A stretch of 64,000 nucleotides of DNA. Origin: Streptomyces marokkonensis (GTDB lineage Bacteria; Actinomycetota; Actinomycetes; Streptomycetales; Streptomycetaceae). Positions 35,314 to 43,611 of the stretch are shown here, in pieces. Location of the stretch: NCBI RefSeq assembly GCF_008312835.1, contig NZ_VSKS01000013.1, positions 62,001-126,000 of the forward strand, read 5' to 3'. Position 1 is the stretch's first letter. Each line of letters opens with the position of its first letter. The notes beneath the pieces were generated by a model, which saw nothing but the letters and a program-made list of their open reading frames with translations, had not been told where the DNA came from and searched no databases. The translations under genes and the position numbers were made by a program.

Positions 35314-36657
35314 TCAGACGTTCCGGAAGCGGTTGATGGCGTCGATGTGCTTGGCGCGCTTCTCGTGGTCGCGCACGCCCAGGCCCTCCTCGGGCGCCAT
35401 GCACAGCACGCCGACCTTGCCCTGGTGCGCGTTGCGGTGCACGTCGTGGGCGGCCTGGCCGGTGTCCTCCAGGGAGTACACCTTGGACAGCGTCGGGTGG
35501 ATCTTGCCCTTCGCGATCAGCCGGTTGGCCTCCCAGGCCTCGCGGTAGTTGGCGAAGTGCGAGCCGATGATGCGCTTCAGCGACATCCACAGGTAGCGGT
35601 TGTCGTACTGGTGCATGTAGCCCGAGGTCGAGGCGCAGGTGGTGATGGTGCCGCCCTTGCGGGTGACGTAGACCGAGGCGCCGAAGGTCTCGCGGCCGGG
35701 GTGCTCGAAGACGATGTCGATGTCCTCGCCGCCGGTGAGCTCGCGGATGCGCTTGCCGAAGCGCTTCCACTCCTTGGGGTCCTGGGTGTTCTCGTCCTTC
35801 CAGAACCTGTAGCCCTCGGCGCTGCGGTCGATGATCGCCTCGGCGCCCATCGACCGGCAGATGCCGGCCTTCTGCTCGCTGGAGACGACACAGATCGGGT
35901 TGGCGCCGCCGGCCAGCGCGAACTGGGTGGCGTAGGAGCCGAGTCCGCCGCTCGCGCCCCAGATGAGGACGTTGTCGCCCTGCTTCATGCCGGCGCCGTT
36001 GCGGGAGACGAGCTGCCGGTACGCGGTGGAGTTGACCAGGCCCGGGGCGGCGGCCTCCTCCCAGCTGAGGTGGTCCGGCTTGGGCATCAGCTGGTTGGAC
36101 TTCACCAGGGCGATCTCGGCGAGGCCGCCGAAATTGGTCTCGAAGCCCCAGATGCGCTGCTCGGGGTCGAGCATCGTGTCGTTGTGGCCGTCGCTGGACT
36201 CCAGCTCGACGGACAGGCAGTGGGCGACGACCTCGTCACCGGGCCGCCAGGAGTTGACGCCGGGGCCGGTGCGCAGCACGACGCCCGCGAGGTCGGAGCC
36301 GATGATGTGGTACGGCAGGTCGTGGCGCTTGGCCAGCTCGCTGGTGCGGCCGTAGCGCTCGAGGAACCCGAACGTGGACAGCGGCTCGAAGATCGAGGTC
36401 CACACCGAGTTGTAGTTGACCGAGGAGGCCATGACGGCCACCAGGGCCTCGCCCGGGCCGAGTTCGGGCAGCGGCACGTCGTCCAGGTGGATCGACTTGC
36501 GGGGGTCCTTGTCGCGGGTCTCGAGGCCCGCGAACATCTCCGTCTCGTCCTTGTGCACCGTGATGGCGCGGTACGACTCGGGGAGCGGCAGGGCGGCGAA
36601 GTCCTCCGACGTGGAGTCGGGCGACTGGATCGCGGCCAGGATGTCCTTGACGGTCAC
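35314..36657 (-). CDS. ccr: Crotonyl-CoA carboxylase/reductase
   Basis: A 447-residue medium-chain dehydrogenase from GTG 36657 (TVKDILAAIQS), the length I recall for the S. collinus enzyme. GGAGG lies about 7 bases upstream. Motifs: PESYRAITVHKDETEMFAG, the nucleotide-binding WGASGGLGSYATQFALAGG and EHPGRETFGASVYVTRKGG. It reduces crotonyl-CoA with NADPH while fixing CO2, forming (2S)-ethylmalonyl-CoA, both the first committed step of the ethylmalonyl-CoA pathway and a source of polyketide extender units. It is the first gene of the minus-strand operon running to 30587; its 396-bp upstream region carries two dyads. Confidence 0.95.
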   Translation of the reverse strand: MTVKDILAAIQSPDSTSEDFAALPLPESYRAITVHKDETEMFAGLETRDKDPRKSIHLDDVPLPELGPGEALVAVMASSVNYNSVWTSIFEPLSTFGFLERYGRTSELAKRHDLPYHIIGSDLAGVVLRTGPGVNSWRPGDEVVAHCLSVELESSDGHNDTMLDPEQRIWGFETNFGGLAEIALVKSNQLMPKPDHLSWEEAAAPGLVNSTAYRQLVSRNGAGMKQGDNVLIWGASGGLGSYATQFALAGGANPICVVSSEQKAGICRSMGAEAIIDRSAEGYRFWKDENTQDPKEWKRFGKRIRELTGGEDIDIVFEHPGRETFGASVYVTRKGGTITTCASTSGYMHQYDNRYLWMSLKRIIGSHFANYREAWEANRLIAKGKIHPTLSKVYSLEDTGQAAHDVHRNAHQGKVGVLCMAPEEGLGVRDHEKRAKHIDAINRFRNV

Positions 36658-36861
36658 GGTGTTGCCTCCGGCGATGAGCGCCCTGAGGGAGGGGCGCTGA
36701 GGGTTACGTCGGTGTGCTGCTGAGGGTTCGGGGGTTTGCCGTCGGTTCGGCGGTGGTGCTTCGGCAGCGCTTGGTGTGCGCGGGAGGTTGCCTGTGACGC
36801 AGGCGTCCGGACGTACGGGCGGTGGGCCCGCCGGGACAGTTCGCCCGGACTCCTTCAACGT

Positions 36862-36898
36862 ATGGCACGCCGTGTCATCCGGCAAGGCACTGCGTGCC
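36862..36898. promoter_or_regulatory. Two GGCAC/GTGCC dyads upstream of ccr
   Basis: ATGGCACG-C-CGTGTCAT (36862-36878, seven of eight pairs match) and GGCAC-TGC-GTGCC (36886-36898) lie about 205-240 bases upstream of the ccr start. They share the half-site GGCAC and could be sites for the adjacent TetR regulator. I could not find a clear -10/-35 pair in the 396-bp interval 36658-37053. Confidence 0.4.
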
Positions 36899-36995
36899 AG
36901 AACATTGGCTCAGGTGAAATCTTTACGCATCAGATGAGCGATGATCGATCGAACGGGCTCCGGAATCAGTGCGAAAAGGGGCTCTGACATGGCAA

Positions 36996-37021
36996 AACGG
37001 CCACCCGGTGGGGTGGCCGTT
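36996..37021 (-). terminator. Terminator of the tetR gene upstream of ccr
   Basis: AACGGCCACCC and GGGTGGCCGTT form a perfect 11-bp stem with a GGTG loop, followed on the minus strand by TTTTGCC. It is 33 bases past the TetR stop, so it likely separates that gene from the ccr operon. Confidence 0.8.
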
Positions 37022-37053
37022 GTCACAGCGGGCGGCGCGCGTCGAGGGGCCGC

Positions 37054-37866
37054 TCAGCGCTCCTTCAGCGCCTGCTCGATGGTCCGCATCACCTCGTCCA
37101 GCGACGCGTCCACGTGGGCGACCGTCACCAGCACCTCGCCATGCGTGGACGCCGAGGCGGCCGGAGACGGCGGGGGCGCGGTGCGCCGGCCCGCCATGAT
37201 GCCGCTGCCGAAGGTCTTGCGGACGATCGCGAAGGCGTGGTCCAGCTGCGCCTCCACGTCCCCCTGGCCGCCCGCCCTGAGCCAGCGCCGCAGCACGTGG
37301 TTGTGCGCGGTGACGACGGCCGAGGCGGCGACCTCCGCCAGCAGCGGGTCGTCATTGGCGTCGTCGTCGTGCGCGTGCTCGTCGAAGTGGCCGAGGAGAT
37401 AGCGGGTGAAGAGCCGCTCGTAGCGGGCCACCGACGCGATCTCGGCCTCGCGCAGGGTGGGCACCTCGCGCGTCAGCTTGTAGCGGGCGACCGAGATCTC
37501 CGGCCGCGCCGCGTACATCTTCATGACCTCTTTGATGCCGCGGCACACCGTGTCGAGCGGATGCTCGTGCGCGGGGGCGGCGTTGAGCACCGCCTCGGCG
37601 CGGACCAGGGTGTCGTCGTGGTCGGGGAAGATCGCCTCTTCCTTGGAACGGAAGTGGCGGAAGAAGGTGCGGCGGGCCACCCCGGCGGCGGCCGCGATCT
37701 CGTCGACGGTGGTGGCTTCGTACCCCTTGGTCGCGAACAGCTCCATCGCGGCGGCCGCCAGTTCCCGGCGCATTTTGAGCCGCTGGGCGGCGGCCCGAGA
37801 GCCTGCGGCGCTTTCCGGCGGCTCGGTCGTGGCTGGCGTACGTGCGGACTTGGCGGGCTGGGACAT
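37054..37866 (-). CDS. TetR-family regulator linked to the ethylmalonyl-CoA operon
   Basis: A 270-residue regulator. The HTH (about residues 32-78) reads AAMELFATKGYEATTVDEIA and GVARRTFFRHFRSKEEAIFP. A ligand-binding helical domain follows, including EISVARYKLTREVPTLREAE. The C-terminus has an Ala/Pro/Ser segment and a final amphipathic helix. ATG at 37866 is chosen; an ATG 18 bases upstream (37884) is also possible. It lies between ccr and a 3-hydroxybutyryl-CoA dehydrogenase gene, so acyl-CoA or a related signal is a reasonable ligand, but this is inference from position only. Confidence 0.88.
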   Translation of the reverse strand: MSQPAKSARTPATTEPPESAAGSRAAAQRLKMRRELAAAAMELFATKGYEATTVDEIAAAAGVARRTFFRHFRSKEEAIFPDHDDTLVRAEAVLNAAPAHEHPLDTVCRGIKEVMKMYAARPEISVARYKLTREVPTLREAEIASVARYERLFTRYLLGHFDEHAHDDDANDDPLLAEVAASAVVTAHNHVLRRWLRAGGQGDVEAQLDHAFAIVRKTFGSGIMAGRRTAPPPSPAASASTHGEVLVTVAHVDASLDEVMRTIEQALKER

Positions 37867-38029
37867 GCCCTGAACGTACTGCATGTGCGCAGCTCGATGC
37901 GCGTGACCGGGGGCTCCCCCGCCCTCGGCGGGCGGGGGAGGATCGCTGCGGGCGGGTGGCGGGAACCGGTCGGGGTCGAGCAGTCCGCCCCACTCCGCGC
38001 CGCTCAGGAACCAGTCGCCGGGGCGCTGC

Positions 38030-39835
38030 TCAGCGCTTGGCATATTCGCGGAAGCCACGGCCGGTCTTGCGGCCGAGGCAGCCCGCGGCCACCAGGTGCT
38101 CCAGCAGCGGCGCCGGGGCGAGGCCCGGGTCGCGGAACTCGCGGTGCAGCACCTTCTCGATGGCCAGCGAGACATCCAGCCCGACGACGTCCAGCAGCTC
38201 GAAGGGGCCCATCGGGTAACCGCCGCCCAGCTTCATCGCGGCGTCGATGTCGTCGAGGGACGCGTAGTGCTCCTGCACCATCTTGATCGCGTTGTTGAGG
38301 TACGGGAACAGCAGGGCGTTCACGATGAACCCGGCCCGGTCGCCGCAGTCCACGGCGTGCTTGCGGATCCTCCCGCAGACCTCGCGCACGGTGGCGTGCA
38401 CGTCGTCGGCGGTCAGCACGGTACGGACCACCTCGACCAGCTTCATGGCCGGCGCGGGGTTGAAGAAGTGCATGCCGATCACGTCCTGCGGGCGCGAGGT
38501 GGCGCGGGCGCAGGCGACGACCGGGAGGGAGGACGTGGTGGTGGCGAGCACGGCGCCCGGCTTGCAGACCTTGTCCAGCGTCGCGAACAGCTGCCGCTTG
38601 ACCTCCAGGTCCTCGGCGACCGCCTCGACCGCGAGATCGACGTCGGCGAAATCGTCGTAGGTGCCCGTCGCACGGACCCGCTCCAGGGTCTCGGCGGCGG
38701 CCTCCGCGGTCATCCGGCCCTTGTCCACGGAGCGCGCGAGGGACTTCCCGATCCGGGCCCTGGCGCCGAGTGCCTTCTCCTCGCTGCGGGCGGCCAGGAC
38801 CACGTCGTAACCCGCCTTCGCGAAGACCTCGGCGATGCCGGAGGCCATGGTGCCCGAGCCCGCGACGCCCACCGAGCGGACCGGACGGCCCCCGGCCGCG
38901 GCGCCGTCCTCACGCGGGGTGAGGGCGTCGCGCACGACGGTGCCGCTGCCGGGCGCCTCGTACGTGTAGAAGCCGCGCCCCGCCTTGCGGCCCGTCAGGC
39001 CCGCCTCGCTGAGCTGCTTGAGCACCGGGGCCGGGGCGTGCAGCCGGTCACGGGACTCGGCGTACATGGCCTCGAGGACCGTGCGCGCGGTGTCGATGCC
39101 GATCAGGTCGAGCAGTGCCAGCGGGCCCATGGGCAGTCCGCAGCCCAGCCGCATCGCGGCGTCGATGTCCTCACGCGAGGCGTAGTTGGCCTCGTACATC
39201 GCGGCGGCCTGGTTGAGGTAGCCGAACAGCAGGCCGTCGGCGACGAATCCGGGCCGGTCGCCGACCGCCACGGGCTCCTTGCCGAGGTCCAGGGCCAGGT
39301 TCGTGACCGCGGTGACGGCCGCGGGGGCGGTCAGCACACAGGAGACGATCTCCACCAGCTTCATCGCCGGCGCCGGGTTGAAGAAGTGCATGCCCAGCAC
39401 CCGCTCCGGGCGGGCCGAGTCGGCCGCGAGACGGGTGACGGACAGGGCGTTCGTGCCGGTCGCCAGGATGGTCTCCGGCCGCACGATCCCGTCGAGTTCC
39501 CGGAGGATCTGCTGCTTGACCTCGTACGACTCCGGCGCCACCTCGATCACCAGATCGGCGTCGGCTGCGGCCGTGAGGTCGGTGGAGGTGGTGACGCGGG
39601 CCAGGAGCTGTGCGCGCTGCTGCCCGGTGAGCCGGCCGCGCTCCACGGCCCGGGCGGTCGAGGCCTCCAGGGCGGCGACGCACCGGGCGGCCTGGGCCTC
39701 GCTGATGTCGATGCCGACGACGTCGCGGCCGGCCGCGGCCAGGACCTCGGCGATGCCGGTGCCCATCGTGCCGAGGCCGACCACGGCGATGGTCCGGAGC
39801 GGGGACAGAGGGGTGTCGGACAGGGGAGTGGCCAT
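38030..39835 (-). CDS. Tandem-fused 3-hydroxybutyryl-CoA dehydrogenase
   Basis: A 601-residue protein made of two full 3-hydroxyacyl-CoA dehydrogenase modules. The first (about residues 12-295) starts TIAVVGLGTMGTGIAEVLAA; the second (about 315-601) starts SVGVAGSGTMASGIAEVFAK. Each has its own GMHFFNPAPAMKLVE catalytic His-containing strand (HFFNPxPxMxLVE) and GRKAGRGFYTYE or GRKTGRGFREYA end. Single-module enzymes have about 285 residues. It reduces acetoacetyl-CoA or oxidises 3-hydroxybutyryl-CoA and can supply crotonyl-CoA for Ccr. ATG at 39835 is preceded by GGAG. The gene is 163 bp upstream of tetR on the same strand. Confidence 0.93.
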   Translation of the reverse strand: MATPLSDTPLSPLRTIAVVGLGTMGTGIAEVLAAAGRDVVGIDISEAQAARCVAALEASTARAVERGRLTGQQRAQLLARVTTSTDLTAAADADLVIEVAPESYEVKQQILRELDGIVRPETILATGTNALSVTRLAADSARPERVLGMHFFNPAPAMKLVEIVSCVLTAPAAVTAVTNLALDLGKEPVAVGDRPGFVADGLLFGYLNQAAAMYEANYASREDIDAAMRLGCGLPMGPLALLDLIGIDTARTVLEAMYAESRDRLHAPAPVLKQLSEAGLTGRKAGRGFYTYEAPGSGTVVRDALTPREDGAAAGGRPVRSVGVAGSGTMASGIAEVFAKAGYDVVLAARSEEKALGARARIGKSLARSVDKGRMTAEAAAETLERVRATGTYDDFADVDLAVEAVAEDLEVKRQLFATLDKVCKPGAVLATTTSSLPVVACARATSRPQDVIGMHFFNPAPAMKLVEVVRTVLTADDVHATVREVCGRIRKHAVDCGDRAGFIVNALLFPYLNNAIKMVQEHYASLDDIDAAMKLGGGYPMGPFELLDVVGLDVSLAIEKVLHREFRDPGLAPAPLLEHLVAAGCLGRKTGRGFREYAKR

Positions 39836-40083
39836 CGCGGGACTCCAGGAATGAGGGTGACGACGGGAAACACGCCCGGGTGCGCCGAAGGGCGCACCGG
39901 GTGCGTGCGGGATGCGGGTGTGGACCGGGCTGCGAGCGCACACGCCCGGTGCCGTCGACGGAGCGACGGTGGATCCGGCCGGCCCTGTCCCGGGGCCGAG
40001 CCGTACTGCGGTACACGGGGTACCGAACCGACTGCGACTCACGACGGCCGCGTCACCAGACCGGCGTGAGGAGGGTGGCGAGT

Positions 40084-40120
40084 GGGTAACTCGCTCGTCT
40101 GAGCTTAACCCGCGGGTAAC
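40084..40120. promoter_or_regulatory. GGGTAAC repeats and a palindrome in the divergent region before the HEAT gene
   Basis: The 354-bp interval 39836-40189 separates the dehydrogenase gene from the divergent HEAT-repeat gene. It contains GGGTAAC at 40084-40090 and 40114-40120 and the inverted TTAACCC at 40105-40111, which with the second copy forms an ACCCGCGGGT palindrome. A TAATCT (40177-40182) seven bases before the ATG at 40190 could be the -10 of a leaderless transcript. I see nothing else in the interval. Confidence 0.35.
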
Positions 40121-40189
40121 GAGCGCGCCAGCCCCCTGCTTTGTGATGTAGGTCCCGAGCACCCCCGCCCGGCCCCTAATCTCTGGGAC

Positions 40190-40795
40190 ATGGACGAAGA
40201 GTTGCGATCGCTCACGGAGCGCTTACGGGCGGAGTCGGGCGGATCGGCGGCGTACGACCGTCTCCTGGCCACCGACGACCCCGACACCCTGGCCGGCGTG
40301 CTCACCGAGCCCGGACAGCCGCTGTGGGCGCGGGAACTGGCCGCGTTCCGGCTGGGACTGGCGGGGGACCGCAGGGCCTTCGAGGCCCTCGTCCTCCTCC
40401 TCAACCACCGCGACCCGCCGCGCTGCGCCTCCGCCGCCCACGCCCTGGCCCGCCTCGGCGACCCGCGCACCGCCCGCGCCGCCGCCGCCCTCGCCACCAA
40501 CGAACTCCGCGTCGCCTACGCCCTGCACCCGGTCCGCCTGCTCACCGAACTGCGCGCCCCCGAGGCGGTACCGGCCCTGATCACCACCCTGCGGCGCCGG
40601 CTCCGCCCCCACGACCCGTACCGCCGGGTCGCGCTCGCCTGCGTCGACGGGCTGGGCGAACTCGGCGACCCGCGCGCCGAACCCGTACTGAACGACGCCC
40701 TCGCCCACCCGGCACTGGCCGAGGCGGCGGTGCGCGCCCTGACCCGGATCCCCCGGCAGGGGGGCGCCCGGGGGCGCGTCCCCGGACAGCGGTAA
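40190..40795 (+). CDS. HEAT-repeat protein
   Basis: A 201-residue alpha-solenoid. Two-helix repeats recur with the HEAT/PBS-lyase pattern: ARELAAFRLGLAGDRRAFEA, CASAAHALARLGDPRTARAA, LTELRAPEAVPALITTL and ALACVDGLGELGDPRAEPVL. No catalytic motif is present. Such proteins act as protein-protein adaptors; the target is unknown. It is divergent from the fused dehydrogenase gene and faces the next minus-strand gene across a 176-bp gap (40796-40971) in which I see only low-complexity GC-rich sequence. Confidence 0.82.
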   Translation: MDEELRSLTERLRAESGGSAAYDRLLATDDPDTLAGVLTEPGQPLWARELAAFRLGLAGDRRAFEALVLLLNHRDPPRCASAAHALARLGDPRTARAAAALATNELRVAYALHPVRLLTELRAPEAVPALITTLRRRLRPHDPYRRVALACVDGLGELGDPRAEPVLNDALAHPALAEAAVRALTRIPRQGGARGRVPGQR

Positions 40796-40971
40796 CCCCG
40801 CCGTCGGCCGCCGCGCTCCCGCGGGTACCGCACCCCGGCCGCCTCGGCGGGTTCCGCGACACCGTTCGTGCCCGGGCGGTGCTCCGGCCCTCCCGGCGAT
40901 GCGCGCGCCGGAGCGGAGTCGCCGGGCAGGTGGCCGCGTGCCCGCGGGGTCCCGGCCGGTGGTGCCCCGCG

Positions 40972-41499
40972 TCAGCCGCCGAGCTCCCGCGCGTACCGCA
41001 CCTCGGGCACCGCCACGCCGGCCACCTCGAAGGGTTCCTCGGCGCCGTCCGCGCCGAAGCCCGCGCGCTCGTAGAAGCGGCGGGCGCGGGTGTTGTCCTT
41101 GAGGACCCACAGGTACATGCGCCGGGGGCCGGCGGAGGCGCAGCGGTGGGTCGCCTCGGACAGGAGGGTCCGCCCCACACCCCGGCCGATGTGCTCGGGG
41201 CGCAGGTACAAGGCGTACAACTCGGCGTCCCCGGTGCGCACGTCGCCGTCCCGGTACGGACCGAACGCGGCCCATCCGACGAGCTCGCCGCCCTCGGCCT
41301 CGGCGACCAGGTCGACCGCGCTGCCGTCGCCCTCCAGCAGGCGGGCGCGATGCCGCTCGGCGTCCGCCCCGATGTCGAGGCCGTCGAGATACGGCTGCGG
41401 GACGAGGCCCCGGTACGCGTGCTGCCACCCGCGGATCCGGATCGCGGCGACGCCCTCGCAGTCCCCGGCGGTCATGGGCCGCACCAGGAGCCCGCTCAT
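40972..41499 (-). CDS. GNAT-family N-acetyltransferase
   Basis: A 175-residue acetyltransferase. It starts VRPMTAGDCEGVAAIRIRGW, has the acetyl-CoA motif LYLRPEHIGRGVGRTLLSEA (R-x2-G-x-G/A pattern RGVGRT) and the later MYLWVLKDNTRARRFYERAGF. The acceptor is unknown. Its start overlaps the end of the ridA-like gene by ATGA (41496-41499), so the two are translationally coupled. Confidence 0.9.
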   Translation of the reverse strand: MSGLLVRPMTAGDCEGVAAIRIRGWQHAYRGLVPQPYLDGLDIGADAERHRARLLEGDGSAVDLVAEAEGGELVGWAAFGPYRDGDVRTGDAELYALYLRPEHIGRGVGRTLLSEATHRCASAGPRRMYLWVLKDNTRARRFYERAGFGADGAEEPFEVAGVAVPEVRYARELGG

Positions 41500-41837
41500 G
41501 CGGCCACCACCGCGAGGGCCTCGGTCTCCGACGGGAACTCCTGGCGGACCAGCCCGGCGAACTGGACGGCCGACGGGTGCGCCCTGTCCGTCACGAAACA
41601 GGTGAGCCTCACGACGTCGTCGAACGTCGCCCCGGCCGCCGCCGGACAGCGCCTCAGGCTCTCGAACACCTGACGGGCCTGGGCCCCGGCGTTCCCCGCG
41701 CCGACGAGCTCCCCGTCCTCGTCCCGGGCGAGCCGGCCGGAGACGGCGACCAGGCGGCCCGTGCCCGTCACCACGTGGGGGTACCGGGCCGCGGGGGCCA
41801 CGCCGTCGGGGGCGGGGACGCGGGTCAGGTCGATCAT
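41496..41837 (-). CDS. RidA-family protein
   Basis: A 113-residue protein of the RidA/YjgF family from the ATG at 41837 (MIDLTRVPAPDG). It has VAVSGRLARDEDGELVG, AQARQVFESLRRCPAAAGAT and VVRLTCFVTDRAHPS, ending FPSETEALAVVAA. Classical RidA enzymes hydrolyse reactive enamine/imine intermediates and depend on an Arg in the -RxxV/I- region near the end; here the loop differs, so it may belong to a non-RidA subgroup. It is the first gene of a two-gene unit with a GNAT acetyltransferase. Confidence 0.82.
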   Translation of the reverse strand: MIDLTRVPAPDGVAPAARYPHVVTGTGRLVAVSGRLARDEDGELVGAGNAGAQARQVFESLRRCPAAAGATFDDVVRLTCFVTDRAHPSAVQFAGLVRQEFPSETEALAVVAA

Positions 41838-41893
41838 GTGTTCATGATGGACCACGGGTACGTCGGTCCCGCCCCCGACGGGGTGTCAGGCGC

Positions 41894-43474
41894 TCAGCCG
41901 CGGGGGCCGAGCAGGCCGTGCAGCGTCGAGCCGCGTGCCGTGTTCGGCGCCGCCTTCGACGTCAGCGGCTTCGGGTCGGGCAGCGCCGCGCAGACCGCGT
42001 CCGCCTCGCCGTGGCTGCCGCGCGGCACGGTCCCGTCGGCCAGGTAGGCGGCCAGGTGCCGGTCCAGACAGGCGTTCCCGCTCAGCGTGATGCCGTGGTT
42101 GCCGCTGCCCGACTCGACGACCAGGCTGGAGCGCGACAGCAGCCGGTGGACGGTGACACCGCCCTGGTACGGGGTCGCCGCGTCGTGCGTCGCCTGGAAC
42201 AGCAGCGCCGGCGGCAGTTCGCTGTTGCTGACGCGCTCCGGCCGCAGGGACTCGGCCGGCCAGAACGCGCACGGCGCGTTGTACCAGGCGTTGTTCCAGG
42301 TCATGAACGGTGCCCGTGCGTAGGCCTCCCAGTTGTCCTTGCGCCACTGCCGCCAGTCCCGCGGCCAGGAGGCGTCCCGGCACTCGACCGCCGTGTAGAC
42401 GCTGTAGCCGTTGTCCCCGGCGGCGTCGTTCGCGCCGAAGTTCTCGTACGCCTCGATCAGCGGCTCGGCGTCCCCGTCGTTCACGTAGGCCGAGAACGCC
42501 TCCGCGAGATAGGGCCAGTAGCCGTTGTAGTAACCGCCCGGGATGTAGGTGTCCTCCAGCTCGGCGGCGCCCACCTTGCCGCCGGCCGGGTGCTTCTTCA
42601 GGTCCGCGCGCATCGCGTACCACCTGGCCTCGATCTTCTCCGGGTCGGTGCCGAGGCGGTACGTCGTGTCGTACTTGGCCACCCAGTCCATGAAGGCGCG
42701 GTGACGGTCGTTGAAGGCGTGGTCCTGGTTCAGATTGGCGTCGTACCAGACCTCGGTGGGGTCGACCACCGAGTCCAGGACCAGCCGCCGCACCCGATCC
42801 GGGAACCGCTTGGCGTAGACGGTGCCCAGATAGGTGCCGTAGGAGTAGCCGAAGTAGTTGATCCGCTCGGCGCCCAGTGCCTGCCGGATGACGTCCATGT
42901 CGCGCACCGCGGCACCCGTGCCGATGTGCGGCAGCAGGTCGCCGTACTTCCGGCCGCAGGCTTCGGCGAAGGACTTCGCACGCCGGAGGTTGGCCTGCTC
43001 CACCTCGGGCGAGGTGGGCACCGAGTCGGGGCGCACCGCACCGAAGTGGTCCGGCGCGCAGTCCAGCGCGGGTTCGCTCGCGCCCACACCGCGCGGGTCG
43101 AAGCCGATGACGTCGTACTGGGCGGCCACCTTCTCCGGCAGCGACGACGCCACGAACCCGGCGAGCGTCAGCCCGCTGCCGCCGGGACCGCCCGGGTTCA
43201 CCAGCAGGGGGCCCTGGTACTTCTTCGCGGTGTGCGGCACGCGGGACAGCGCGAGCGTGATCGTCCGCCCCGCGGGGGCGGAGTGGTCGAGCGGCACCTC
43301 GACGGACGCGCACTGCAGCGTCGGGTGGTCGTCGGTGCCGCACTTCCTCCACGCGGGCTTCGCGGCGTGGAAGGATTCCGCGGCGCGCGGAGTGCCGGCC
43401 TCGGCGGGGACGGCCGTGAGGCTTCCGGCCACGACGACGACGGCACCGCACAGCACGGCTGCGCGTTTACTCAT
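41894..43474 (-). CDS. Secreted alpha/beta hydrolase, tripeptidyl aminopeptidase type
   Basis: A 526-residue exported hydrolase of the Streptomyces SlpD/SlpE/Tap group. Residues 1-27 are a signal peptide ending PAEAG. Motifs: LLVNPGGPGGSGLTLAG (oxyanion hole), YDVIGFDPRGVGASEP and NYFGYSYGTYLGTVYA with the GxSxG nucleophile Ser. The C-terminal TAP-like cap region follows, and the catalytic His is probably in GSGNHGITLSG. It would release N-terminal tripeptides from peptides outside the cell. GGGAGGA lies 6 bases before the ATG at 43474. Confidence 0.92.
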   Translation of the reverse strand: MSKRAAVLCGAVVVVAGSLTAVPAEAGTPRAAESFHAAKPAWRKCGTDDHPTLQCASVEVPLDHSAPAGRTITLALSRVPHTAKKYQGPLLVNPGGPGGSGLTLAGFVASSLPEKVAAQYDVIGFDPRGVGASEPALDCAPDHFGAVRPDSVPTSPEVEQANLRRAKSFAEACGRKYGDLLPHIGTGAAVRDMDVIRQALGAERINYFGYSYGTYLGTVYAKRFPDRVRRLVLDSVVDPTEVWYDANLNQDHAFNDRHRAFMDWVAKYDTTYRLGTDPEKIEARWYAMRADLKKHPAGGKVGAAELEDTYIPGGYYNGYWPYLAEAFSAYVNDGDAEPLIEAYENFGANDAAGDNGYSVYTAVECRDASWPRDWRQWRKDNWEAYARAPFMTWNNAWYNAPCAFWPAESLRPERVSNSELPPALLFQATHDAATPYQGGVTVHRLLSRSSLVVESGSGNHGITLSGNACLDRHLAAYLADGTVPRGSHGEADAVCAALPDPKPLTSKAAPNTARGSTLHGLLGPRG

Positions 43475-43611
43475 GGGGGTCCTCCCAGGACGGAGGTGCT
43501 GCGGACCGCGAGGCTCACGGTCCACGCGGCATCGTCCCGATGTGGGACCCCGTAGGAACGCGTTCGATCGATAGTTGACCCAATTGGGCCGCCGGATGCC
43601 CTCGGATGCGC

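Noticed and set aside
38030-39835. Two separate dehydrogenase genes
   Set aside because: There is no stop, ribosome site or start between the modules; one frame is continuous.
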